A program made the translations under genes and the position numbers. The notes beneath the pieces were generated by a model that worked only from the letters and a program-made list of their open reading frames with translations, was not told the origin of the DNA and searched no databases. Below, piece after piece: positions 36,223 through 46,532 of a stretch of DNA of 64,000 nucleotides; the stretch's first letter is position 1, and every line of letters begins with the position of its first letter. Source of the stretch: Cymbidium sinense (taxonomy: Eukaryota > Streptophyta > Magnoliopsida > Asparagales > Orchidaceae); NCBI GenBank assembly GCA_021442155.1, contig CM038228.1, positions 10,209,179-10,273,178 on the forward strand, in the 5' to 3' direction.

Positions 36223-39200
36223 TGTTGACCTCACTTTTGGGAGTGAGCTCTCAACTTTCTCATCATAGATCTAGGACTCTTGTAGACACTAAGAGCTCCT
36301 TAGTCTTAAGACACTTCTAGTGATCAGGTGAATACTTAACCTAAGCCTAGAGACTTAGAAGAGTTAACCATAGGAAGAGATTATGTCTTAGGGATTTAGG
36401 AAGATTTGCCTACCCTATAACCTTAAACCCAATTTTTTCTTACTCCTTCCAAATCAAACCCTAATTAAAATTCCAAATCCAATCCCAAATCAAATAATTG
36501 AAACCCATGATTAAATTCAAATTCCAAATCCTTTCCTAAGCCCCTTGATTTTATCTTATGGACTTAGCCTTAATCAAATTCAAATCAACTCCAATTCAAT
36601 TGATTTTCTCAAGACCATAAATCTAATCTCAAATCAAATCCCAACCCAAATCATAAATCAAATCTAACTCCAAATGATAGAAACCCATGATTGAATTCAA
36701 ACTCCAAAACCACATTCTAAGCCATATGAACCATTTTCATATGCTTTAAAACCTCCTTCAAACCAAATCAAAATTGGTTGATTTGTTTATCAATCATTCC
36801 TTCATTTATATTTACAAATATAAATGAAATCTAAATTCAAATCAGTCAAATCAAATCAAACTAAACCAAACCAAGACCTTTCTTAAGCCATATGGACTTA
36901 CCTCCATAAGCTTAACCAAATCTCAATCCAAAATAATCCAAACTCAATTGATTTTTTTATAAATCAATCATTCCATCATTTATATTCAAAAATATAAATG
37001 AAATCTAAATTGCAATCATTCAAATCAAATCAAACTAAATCAAACCAAATCAATTCCCTAGTTAAGCTCTTTTGACCTACATCCCTCAATTTGATCAAAT
37101 TTGCTTCCAAATCACTCCAAACTCAAGTGATTTTCTCATATCTTCATTTATATTCTCAAATATAAATGAAATATAAATCCAAATGAGCCAAAATCAAATC
37201 TAAGCCAAATTAATCAAACCCAATTGAACTAAAACATCCCAAATCGTCATATGAACCTAACCCAAGTCTTAGTTTGACCTAATTTGACCAATTGGTCAAC
37301 CCAACCCAACATAACCCAAATAAACCCATTTTGACCAAATTAAGCCAAATCACCCAAAACCACCTTATAGAACCTTGGTGACTAACCTAACCTGACCCAA
37401 ATGGACCCTAGGTCAGCTCAAACTAGCCCGAGTCCATGTGGGACCCAACCCAAGGAAATTGACCATTGGACAAGCTCATTTGCATTAGAATCTTTTCATA
37501 AGAGGAAAAGTCCACTTTGCCTCTCCCATGGCAGCCCTCCACTTGCTAAATGAGGTATTCCTAGACTCCCCTAGCCTAATCTAAGTCACCTAGCACTTGC
37601 CATGGACCAAGGGAAGCAAGCCATTCCCTCATCATGAACCCAATGGATGCAAGGAAGGAAAATGACACAATCTCCCTATATCAAGCCTTGAGACTCCTGC
37701 ACCACTTCCTCCACTCTTAGTATGCCACATGGAGCTAATGGCGAACCCTCCGACAACCGATGGTGGCAAATCAGTGTGTTTTCAAGGATGAATCCCATCA
37801 GTCCATCAAGTGCAATTGAAGGATATACCCCCTCAATTCAAGCGACAAAAGACACCATTCACTTTGTGTGATTTCCTAAAAAGTTTTTGAAATTCTAGAG
37901 AGCCTCCCCGAAGACTCCCCAAGCTCCCTCAATTGGCATTTCTCCTTCCCGAGCAAAACCAAAATAAGACAACCTCCTTCCGAGCAATACTCCACCTCTA
38001 CTTGATCAAATACCAATTCCTTGCACCCACACCATCCTCTCACCGAACCATCATCTCTACCCTATCACAGAGGCGGAGTTTAATCAAAGTCAAGGCCCCT
38101 ACATGCATGACTTGATCGACCGAGAGCTCTACACCAAATCAAACCCCAAGCTTCTCAATAGGGCTTGCCTCAACTAGGCAAAGCTACCTCCGTCGATCCC
38201 ACCACTGGACATTAGCTCTTGCGAGGTAATTTTCCAAAACCAAGCCTTGTATGGAAAAACATTTGGTCTTTTATGAAGCAAATTCTAATATCATGCATTT
38301 TTAGCAGTTAGATGTCTGTGCCTCCCCTCCCCGAAGGTGTGAGATCAATTTGGGGGCAATCCGAGCTCGGATGAGCTCGAATCGAATGGAGAAAGATGAA
38401 TGACACCCATCTTTTTCCGCTCATGAATAGGACGAATCAGGGATGGTCATGATCTAATCCAGCGTTAGATTCCCTTATTCCTTTTCTGAACCGTGGATCG
38501 AATCATGGTCATCCGATCTTAGATCGGACGGTCTGCAGATTTTGCACGTCCACCGCAATTCAAGTCAACAACGGATATGACAACTTAAATAGCCAATCCA
38601 TGCCGTAATGTGGAAAGCGCCATGTCGGCCCGCGTTGCTACGGATTAAGGCTTTAATTAAGGCTGAAACTTCTAAAAATCATAACTAATCCTATAAAAAT
38701 TGAAAAAAAAATACAAACTTGGGCTCATTTTAAAGAAATTTCAGAGTAGAATCTAGAAAAATTATTATTAATTAATTTTGAATAGTGACTTTGGCTCAAT
38801 TAAGATTTAATTAGAAATCTAATTAGCTTATTACTCCTTAATTAGTCACTCAATTAATCTTAATTTTTGTGGATGTATGGGGATGACCTCTACCTCCCTT
38901 AGTTTTTTGGAATTTTGTTAGTTGCTTAATTAGGAAAATCAATTAATTAAGCCTTAATCACTCTATTAATTTAATTAACAATAATTAATGAATGAATAGT
39001 GACTTAATTAATTATTTAAGCCTAATTACTTCCGTCGAACAGTAAGAGAGCTAAGGAAATATGATTGAGATATTTTTTCTAATTCATTTCCTAAGTTTTC
39101 TTTACTTTTTGAATCAAATTAATTAATGATTAAATAAGTAATTAATTAATTAATCCTCAAGATAAAATTAGAGCTTAAGTAATCAAATATAGGACTTAGG

Positions 39201-40144
39201 GATTGAGATTAAGGCCTCTTTCTTGATCTCTTTCCTTAAGTTAATTTTATTTCATTAATTGAACTTGCTTCATGCTTAACCAAATGGATTAATGAGCTTA
39301 ATTAACTCAATCTAAAATCTATTCACATCTAATCACCTTTAATCAATTTTGGGTAGCCCTTTAGATATTTAATAGTCTAAAGGAATTTAATGAAATTATG
39401 GTTAGCTTATATGTAAGAGAAACATAAAAGTAATTAATTAAATCCTTTAAGCCTAATTAACTATTAATCATGAGCCAATTGTTCATTTCTTAGGAGCATT
39501 GTTAATTTACTTTTCATGTGGTTTCATATCATATTGGCTAATTATTAATTAGTTAATTAACTTAAGGTGATGTAGGTAAGGGTTAATTAATTAACTTAAT
39601 TCATACCCTAACTTAATTAAGACATAAAATTGACTAAATTACTCTTCATTAAACTAAATTAACTCACACATGGGGAATGGGATTAGATTAGCCTCTTTTA
39701 CATTTCCTTAAATCAAATCAAGCTTGAAAATGAAATGGCATTAAAGAACTTTGGTTTATTTTAAATAATCTTATTTAGTTTGATTGTCCTTGGGAGTTAA
39801 TTGATTTGAATGAAATCACATGCTTATGTTATTTAATTTCCTTCCAATCATGCTAAATATTGTATGCCACTTGTACTCATGCATTCATGTCTTTCAAATT
39901 AATCAAATAAAAATGATTTTCTTTATGTCAAATTGCATGTGTTGATTTAAATTAAAAATATGTGTGGCTAGTATCACTATTAAATCTCAAATATATTTTC
40001 AAAAGTTTATTAATGAATGAATATACATATGTATTGTAATTTTAGTTACAAATACATAGGAATTGCAAGTGAATATAAATTTAGTGTATGAAATAAAGTC
40101 TCTTCCTTACATTCATGTGTTGATTTGTATAAGTAAGAATGTTA

Positions 40145-40500
40145 GCAGTATATTAGTATGGACATTCTAGGGACGCACAGCTTTAAGTAGCCCTAAGGAG
40201 GTTCTTATCTCGTTCCCTTGGTGCAAAATAATGGTGACGTACCAGCTTGATTTCATTCTTATGCATTTGGACATTAGAATCTAGATAGAGGTTTAATTCA
40301 TTTACATAAAATAAATCAATCAAATCAAAATCTAATTTTTGCATGGCTTTCTATTATTGTAGTTGTTTATACATCCACATGTGTCTAAGGATAGCGGTAT
40401 ATTAGTCTAAACATTCTAGGGATGCACGACTTTAAGTAGCCCCAAGGAGGTTCCTACCTCATTCCCTTAGTGCAAAATAATGACAACGTACTAGCTTAAA
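40145..40500 (+). repeat. Two-copy internal cassette of copy B
   Basis: The unit holds tatattagt, acattctagggatgca, ctttaagtagcccc, aaggaggttc and gtgcaaaataatg. Copies begin near 40147 and 40396, about 249 bases apart. It is the counterpart of the cassettes of A (29290-29890) and C (51341-51425). Confidence 0.75.
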
Positions 40501-41283
40501 ACTTTTATACATATGGATGTGTACTTAGCTAATGAATGAAAACCCTTATTTTTATTAAAAATACATGCATTCATACTTTTTTTATTTGGTTGAGTTGATT
40601 AATCATGTGATTTAAGGTTCTTTCCTTATGCTTTTGCATAAGAATTTAAATAAAGCTTTAAATTAATATGACAAAATCATTCAACCAAATGAAATGTCAA
40701 TTCCAAATACATTTACTCACATTCATCATTTAAGTGTGCTAAGATACAAATTGCATGTATAACTATGCTTAGGATTTAATCATATGCATGACATACATGA
40801 TGGAAAGAAATGAACAAACATGTGTTATGTGATAGTAATTCATTCCAACTAACCTTAAGATGCATTTCTTATTGAATGAGTTTATTTAAAGTGAACTTAA
40901 ACTTAGGATTAATTAAAACATGTAATAAGTCATTCACTAAAGGGAATTGATTAATTAATTTGCTTTAGATGTGACTTAAGGTAGGGATAAAAAAGAGTGA
41001 TCCTCTCTTTTTTTCTCTTCATAACACTTATTTTATAAGTGTAGTTAGATTTACTTTTCCATTCTTTTAATGTAATTATCAATTAGAATTTGGTTGGTTA
41101 AGTGTTATGGGAGTTAATGATGAACATTGGCGAAGGTTTGTTCTTAGGGTTCCATGTGATGCCTAAAAGCCTACCAAATCAAATGGAAGAAATCAAATGA
41201 AGGAATGGAGGGAGCATGAAGACTTGAAGATCCCCCATAACACTTATCAATTTGTAACTTGGAGTTATTCTTTCATATACCGA

Positions 41284-41304
41284 TGTATAAGGGTAGAGCT
41301 ACCC
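41284..41304 (+). promoter_or_regulatory. TATA/GGTAGAGC core promoter-like block of copy B
   Basis: TGTATAAGGGTAGAGCTACC, matching the blocks in A and C. It lies about 1.7 kb before the 3' end, or about 1.5 kb once the terminal duplication is discounted. Confidence 0.55.
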
Positions 41305-42474
41305 ATTTCTTTTCAAGTTATGCATACCGCACCATTTATTCTTTCACATTGAGGTTATAAATTGTTTGATGATTTGTTTATATTGTGGAATAGAAATTAC
41401 ATGTATTTTTCTAGTTTCTTCATATATGATGATTTAATGTATGGCCTAGATGCGATTAGTCTCTTAAGATAAAAATAAATTTTTACCCAACTACAACTCA
41501 TAACTAAACTTCTAAAATAACTCATAACCTCACATAAAGCTTAGGCATTAAATCAAGATAATAAAATATTTAGCAACCCCTTAGCTGGATGTTGAATGCT
41601 TAATATCATGTATATCATTTTATTTCACTCTTGCTAAGAGAGGGTTTCCATCTTTGCCAGATAGAATAAGGGCTTAACCTTTGAGAGCCTATGATGAAAA
41701 ATATCTCTTTCTCTTTTGATTTAGCCCATAATCAACTTCATCATACATTTAAGCATATAAAATCCTATAGCCTGTGTCAAAAATAAAGAGTCAAAATCAA
41801 ATAAAATTTGATAAGATTTGCATTAGACTATGTCATTATTCATACCACTCATGCTCTAATCTCATAAGGAGTGGGTTTAAGGATTTTAGTTTCTTTTCTA
41901 AATAATAACAACCTAACCATCTTGCAAAAATCATAAGACTTGCCTACATTATTTTAAAACATAGGAGAAGTTAGCTAGTTGTCACTCTGGGCGGTTATAA
42001 GTCCTGCAGTCAGGTAATTTACCCTCTCTTATGGAGGAAAATAACATACCCACTTTCACCTTAGATTTAGGTTGTGCTTTGGCCCTCACTAAAGCTCCCT
42101 AGATTTAAGATCTAAGGTTGTTATTTCCTTTTGGGGTTACAAGCATAAATCCTCACCTCTTAGGTATTTTCACAATATTGTATTGTGGAATTATAAGTTC
42201 TAGATTTCTAATAAAATTTCAACTCAAATATATAATTCTTCTCAATTTTAAACTTATAAAACCCAACTATAGGATAATTTGGGATACTCGCTAGGTTTCT
42301 AGTATCATGAGTATCCCCTACTCATCTCCCATTGTCTTCAATAATAAGTCTTTCTTTTCGATCTATCCCATTTGATATTCCAAATATAACCAATTTATTG
42401 ATAGTCCTATCTTTGAATTCTTTGGAGACCACAATTGTCTACTTTAATCGAGAGTATTCCTAAGGAATTCACCT

Positions 42475-42925
42475 TCCTTATGATGTAATTAACTATGGGG
42501 CTTGCCCCCATAGGGAACTTTAGAACCCGGTTTAAATAAACTCTATTTTATTCATCCATGTAAAGTAGGGGAAAAATCTCTGATACATTTGAAGACCCAT
42601 CATACCTTAGGAGTCCTTATTAGGTGATTAGGTCCATCGTAGAGTAGTGATTTCTATCTTTCGAGATAGTGCACTATTCTTTAATGTCGTGCGATCACCT
42701 CAAGTACCTTCTTATGATGTAATTAACTATGGGGCTTTACCCAGAACTTTAGAACCAATTTAAATAAACCTACTTTATTCATCCATGTAAAGTGGGAAAA
42801 AATCTCGTACATTTGAAGACCCATCATAGGAGTCCTTATTAGGTGATTAGGTCCATTAGGATTGTGATTTCTATCTTTCGAGATGCACTATTCTTGATGT
42901 ACCCAATCACCTCAATGAGTACATC
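42475..42925 (+). repeat. 235-bp tandem duplication at the 3' end of copy B
   Basis: Two units start tgatgtaattaactatgggg at 42481 and 42716. The second unit follows the first closely but lacks many short blocks of 2-7 bases (for example in gcttgcccccataggg and gagatagtgcac). A and C have a single unit. Confidence 0.85.
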
Positions 42926-43004
42926 TCATCTACGTGTTGCCTCCCATATACACATGCACATCAAACCAAAAGTAAACACCATAGTATTATATACAAGAAA
43001 TATC

Positions 43005-43009
43005 GAGTT
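43005..43009. repeat. Candidate target duplication of copy B (right)
   Basis: GAGTT; matches 36218-36222. B does not end in CA under this placement. Confidence 0.55.
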
Positions 43010-43068
43010 GAACACGAACAAGAGCTCACCTCACTCATGTTCGACTCGTTTACACTCCTACCTCTAAG

Positions 43069-43549
43069 GTTATAATTCTTAAAAGAGTGCAATTCTAAAT
43101 TTGTTAATATTATAATTACAATTCATGTTGTGAGAAATTTATGTGAGAAATTTTATATGATACTGCTATGATTTTCATCAATCTATTTTTTTCATTTGCT
43201 ACATGTTTCTGACAAATTTTTGCCAAAATATGAAGATAAAAGTTTTCAAAAAATGCATGATTTCTGATGTTATTATTATTATTATTATTGGCAACTTGCG
43301 TGATGGTAACTAGCGAAAAAGCTAGTGGCAAAAGTTACTAGAATTTTGCCTTTATATATATATATATATATAGTGATGGATTTCACAATGATTAGTAATC
43401 TTATTTGATTACCATAAACTGTTTCGTTCTTTCCATGAGGAATGAAATCCACTAAAAATTAAAATTTATGTTAACCTTTTAAATTTTTTCAAAGAATTTA
43501 TTTAACATCTTCCTTTAATTTGCTAAAATATCAAGATTACAACTCATGG
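43069..43549. other. AT-rich spacer with (TTA)n and (AT)n runs
   Basis: It contains ttattattattattattatt near 43269 and an AT run at 43352-43372. No gene was seen. Confidence 0.7.
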
Positions 43550-44110
43550 TTGACACCAATACTGAAGCATGCCATCTCTAATAAGGCCAATGTTTTTCTT
43601 AAACACCATTATTCTCAATAACATTAATACTCATTGATGACATCAATGATAATAAATGCCATGGATAGTAAGGTCCAAAACTATTGATGATATCAAGGCT
43701 TATCCAAAATGTTAAACCTAATGCCCATTCACACGCCAATAAGAATGACATTTCCCATTGCTAATATACTGATGCTCTTTATTGCTCTCTATTAATAATT
43801 AGACTAACACTCATCATCAACACCGATACTAAATTCCTTCGTTGCTAATAAGACTAAATGCTTACTATCCATAATAATGCCAATGAATGCTATTAACACG
43901 AACATCAGTAGTAAACATCGATACTAATGCAAACCTCCATTGATATAGCTAATATCTGTTTACACTATAAGGCTGATGCCCGCCATTGTTGATAAGATTG
44001 ACTCCTACTATTGCTCACAAGATTGATGTTTGTTGTTGATACAAAGCTAGCATCTGTTATCACTAGTAAGGACGACACTAACTATCAAGAGCAAGCAGAA
44101 TAATAGACCA
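43550..44110. repeat. Degenerate short-period repeat region
   Basis: Variants of attgctaataagactaatgc recur every few tens of bases (for example near 43760, 43849, 43980-44010 and 44065). The region reads as a strongly decayed minisatellite. Unit length is roughly 30 bases but not constant. No protein frame is present. Confidence 0.45.
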
Positions 44111-44296
44111 ATTAATAAGCTCTCGCTCAAGTCAACTCATAATTTTATCATTATATAGACACAAGCATCTCATGTGTATTTATCTTTTATCGAGGTATAT
44201 TATTCATTCATAGGATCATTTATCATGTCTGTTTGCTAATTGAAAGTCTATAATATGACAAGGATATAAAGGCCATGTATCAAACTAAAATATTTC

Positions 44297-44396
44297 NNNN
44301 NNNNNNNNNNNNNNNNNNNNNNNNNNNNNNNNNNNNNNNNNNNNNNNNNNNNNNNNNNNNNNNNNNNNNNNNNNNNNNNNNNNNNNNNNNNNNNNN
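44297..44396. other. Assembly gap of exactly 100 N
   Basis: One hundred consecutive N, the usual placeholder for a gap of unknown size. It hides the 5' LTR, gag and protease side of the chromovirus on its right, so left and right flanks need not be adjacent. Confidence 0.98.
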
Positions 44397-44483
44397 TCGC
44401 TGACAAAGCTATAAAAGTCGGTGATTTAATATTTTTAGTGTAAAAGTGGTTAAAGATGCAGTTATTGATATCAAATCTATTTT

Positions 44484-45290
44484 GTGAATGAGTTTCTTAA
44501 TGTATTCCCTGAGGAATTGGCTGGGTTACCTCCTGAAAGAGAGATAGAGTTTACAATTGAAGTGCAACCTAGAATTACTCCGATAGTTAAAACACCTTAC
44601 AGAATGGCTATTAAAGAATTGCAGGAGTTGAAAAGTCAATTCTCTGAATTAATCAAGAAAGGTTTTATCGTAACTAATTTATCTCATGGAGTGCACCAAC
44701 TATTTATTAAGAAGAAAGATGGTTTCCATGAGATTGGTATTGATTACAAAGAATTAAATAGAGTGATCAAAAATAAGTACCCTCTCCCTAGAATTGATGA
44801 CTTATTTGATTAGTTGGAAAGAGCTTCTGTGTTCTCCAAAATCAACTTGAGATCAGGATATCATCAAGTTAGAGTGAGAGAATGTGACATTGTAAAGATA
44901 ACATTTAGCACTAGGTACGGGCATTACAAATTCTTAGTTATGCCTTTTAGATTAACTAATGAACCTGTAGTGTTTATGGGTATGATGAATATAATTTTTA
45001 AACCATATCTCGATCAATTTGTGATAGTATTCATGGATGATATATTAATCTACTCCAAGAATGAGGAGGATCATGCCAACCAACTTTGAATAGTGTTAAA
45101 CCTGTTGAGAGAGCACCAATTATTTGCTAAATTCTCAAAATGTGAATTTTGGTTGAAAAGTATTGCTTTCTTGGGGCATATCATTAGCGGGGAAGGCATT
45201 TCTGTAGATTCAGAGAAAGTTCGAGCAGTGGTAAACTAGCCACGACCAACTAATGTATCAGAAGTGAGAAGTTTTCTAGTTTAGCAGGTT
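44484..45290 (+). pseudogene. Reverse transcriptase of the chromovirus (decayed)
   Basis: The frame opens with [20 protein letters not shown], then [34 protein letters not shown], and after a stop, [17 protein letters not shown] and [15 protein letters not shown]. The catalytic FMDD is intact at 45030-45041. It continues FAKFSKCEFWLKSIAFLGHI to EVRSFL. Stops at 44811 (expected Gln), 45087 (expected Arg) and 45237 (expected Trp) fit single transition mutations. The usual KDG of this motif is preserved, but the arginine of MCIDYR is replaced by Lys. It converts element RNA to DNA; it cannot work with these stops. Confidence 0.92.
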
Positions 45291-45399
45291 ATTACATAAG
45301 ATTTGTGTAGGGACTTTCACAGATTGCATCATCTTTATCCAGGCTTATGAGGAAGGATGTGAAATTTGACTGACGATGATTACAGGAGATTTCTAGAGC

Positions 45400-45857
45400 T
45401 TAAAAGGCTATTGACTTCTCCTGTAACAATCCCATAAGGTATAGAGGTTTTCAAATTTATAGTGATGCTTCTTTAAAAGGTTTTATTTTAATGCAACAAG
45501 AAGGTGATTGCTTATGCTTCGAGGCAATTAAAACCACATAAGAAAAACTATCCAACACATGATTTGGAATTGGCTGCTATCATTTTTGCTTTGAAGATTT
45601 GGAGGCACTATCTCTATGGCATAAGATGCAAGATATTTACATATCAAGAAAGTTTAAAATACATTATCACCCATAAAGAATTAAATTTGAGGCAGAGGCA
45701 TTGGCTAGAGTTAATAAAAGACTACAATCTTGATATACAATATTGTCTTGAAAAAGCCAATGTAGTTGTTGATGTATTAAGCAGAAAATCAGGTGGGCAA
45801 GCTAATTGGCTATTAACCCAGAAAGCAGAATTAATTCAAGATATAGCACCTCAATAG
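45400..45857 (+). pseudogene. RNase H of the chromovirus (decayed)
   Basis: [58 protein letters not shown] and [18 protein letters not shown] match the RT-linked RNase H of gypsy elements. The segment FTYQESL normally reads F-T-D-H-K-S-L; the catalytic Asp is Tyr here. The final [10 protein letters not shown] keeps its Asp. The part before 45500 (near 45455, FKFIVMLL or shifted YSDASLKG) needs a frame change. Confidence 0.88.
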
Positions 45858-45879
45858 TTAGAAATTGGAACACAGAGTG

Positions 45880-46532
45880 AGCAGAGCACAAGTAGATTAT
45901 ATTAGATGGAGGTTCAACCTGCTTTGGAAGACAAAATTAAACCGCACAAAAGCTAGTGATGGTTTACAAAATCAACAAATCAAAATGCTAGTAGTAAAAG
46001 AAAAGACATTACAATTGATGAATAAAGTATGCTAAGAAGTAATTCTAAATTGTGGGTACCAAAAGAGGTAAATCTAATCCAAGATTTTTTATTGAAGCTC
46101 ATAATTTGGTTATGCACCCAAGCACAAAAATGTATGAGGATTTGAAAACACTCTTTTGGTGGCCTGGAATGAAGAAGGATGTGGCAGAATATGTATCTAA
46201 ATGAAAAAGTCTGTCAAGTTGTCAAAGTAGAACATCAGAAACCTAGTGGTATGCTTCAATCACTGCCTATACCAGAGTGGAAATAAGAAATTATAGCCAT
46301 TGATTTTGTTACAGGTTTTCCTCAATCAAGACAACTATGTTTGGTTAATCATTGATAGATTAACAAAGTTAACACACTTTTTTACCATTCGATAGACTGA
46401 TTCTCTAGAGAAATTAGCTAGATTGTTCATAAAAGAAATTATCAAATTGCATGGAATTCCAAAAGTTATTGTATCAGATAGATATGGTAGGTTCACATCA
46501 AAACTGTGGAAAGTATTCATGCGGTTTTAGAA
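45880..46532 (+). pseudogene. Integrase of the chromovirus, part before the insertion
   Basis: Frames read [20 protein letters not shown] and [16 protein letters not shown] (zinc-finger H..H part), then KSCQVV-like residues after a frame change. AIDFVTGFPQS follows (first catalytic Asp), and then IVSDRYGRFTSKLWKVF (second catalytic Asp, in the SDR motif). The frame is interrupted right after at tagaa, where copy C begins. At least one frameshift and several stops precede it. Confidence 0.88.
46528..46532. repeat. Candidate target duplication of copy C (left)
   Basis: TAGAA; matches 54029-54033. Confidence 0.6.

Larger units (their letters stand above)
36223..43004 (+). mobile_element. Copy B of the non-coding, LTR-like 7-kb repeat family
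   Basis: It starts TGTTGACCTCACTTTTGGGA. The 5 bases before it (GAGTT, 36218-36222) recur at 43005-43009, which places its right end at 43004. Rejoining the MITE there gives cacGAGTTgaacacg, a natural-looking sequence. The homology-defined end could instead be about 42983 (aacaccata, matching aacaccaca of A). No open frame resembles a protein. It has two internal cassettes (near 40150 and 40400), a core promoter-like block at 41284 and a 3'-terminal duplication. Orientation is opposite to A and the same as C. Confidence 0.7.
35963..43060. mobile_element. hAT-type MITE, split by insertion of copy B
   Basis: The ends are TAGGGCTATAAA (left) and TTTACACTCCTA (right, complement TAGGAGTGTAAA), matching at 9 of 12 positions. 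A perfect 8-bp duplication, CCTCTAAG, sits outside both ends. Eight-base duplications and short TAGGG-type inverted ends are typical of hAT superfamily MITEs. The inner parts contain gaacggctcatg (left) and gaacacgaac, catgttcgactcg (right), words common in such plant repeats. With copy B removed, the MITE is about 316 bp. It has no coding capacity and would depend on a transposase encoded elsewhere. Confidence 0.8.

Noticed and set aside
35883..36228. Met-Tyr-Val-Cys and Tyr-Ile-His repeat proteins
   Set aside because: Direct translation of the (TATG)n microsatellite.
42961..43004. Placing the right end of copy B at 42983 (aacaccata), by similarity with aacaccaca of A
   Set aside because: The flank there (gtatt) does not match the left flank (gagtt), whereas 43005-43009 does and also rejoins the MITE. 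The alternative is kept as a note in the B entry.
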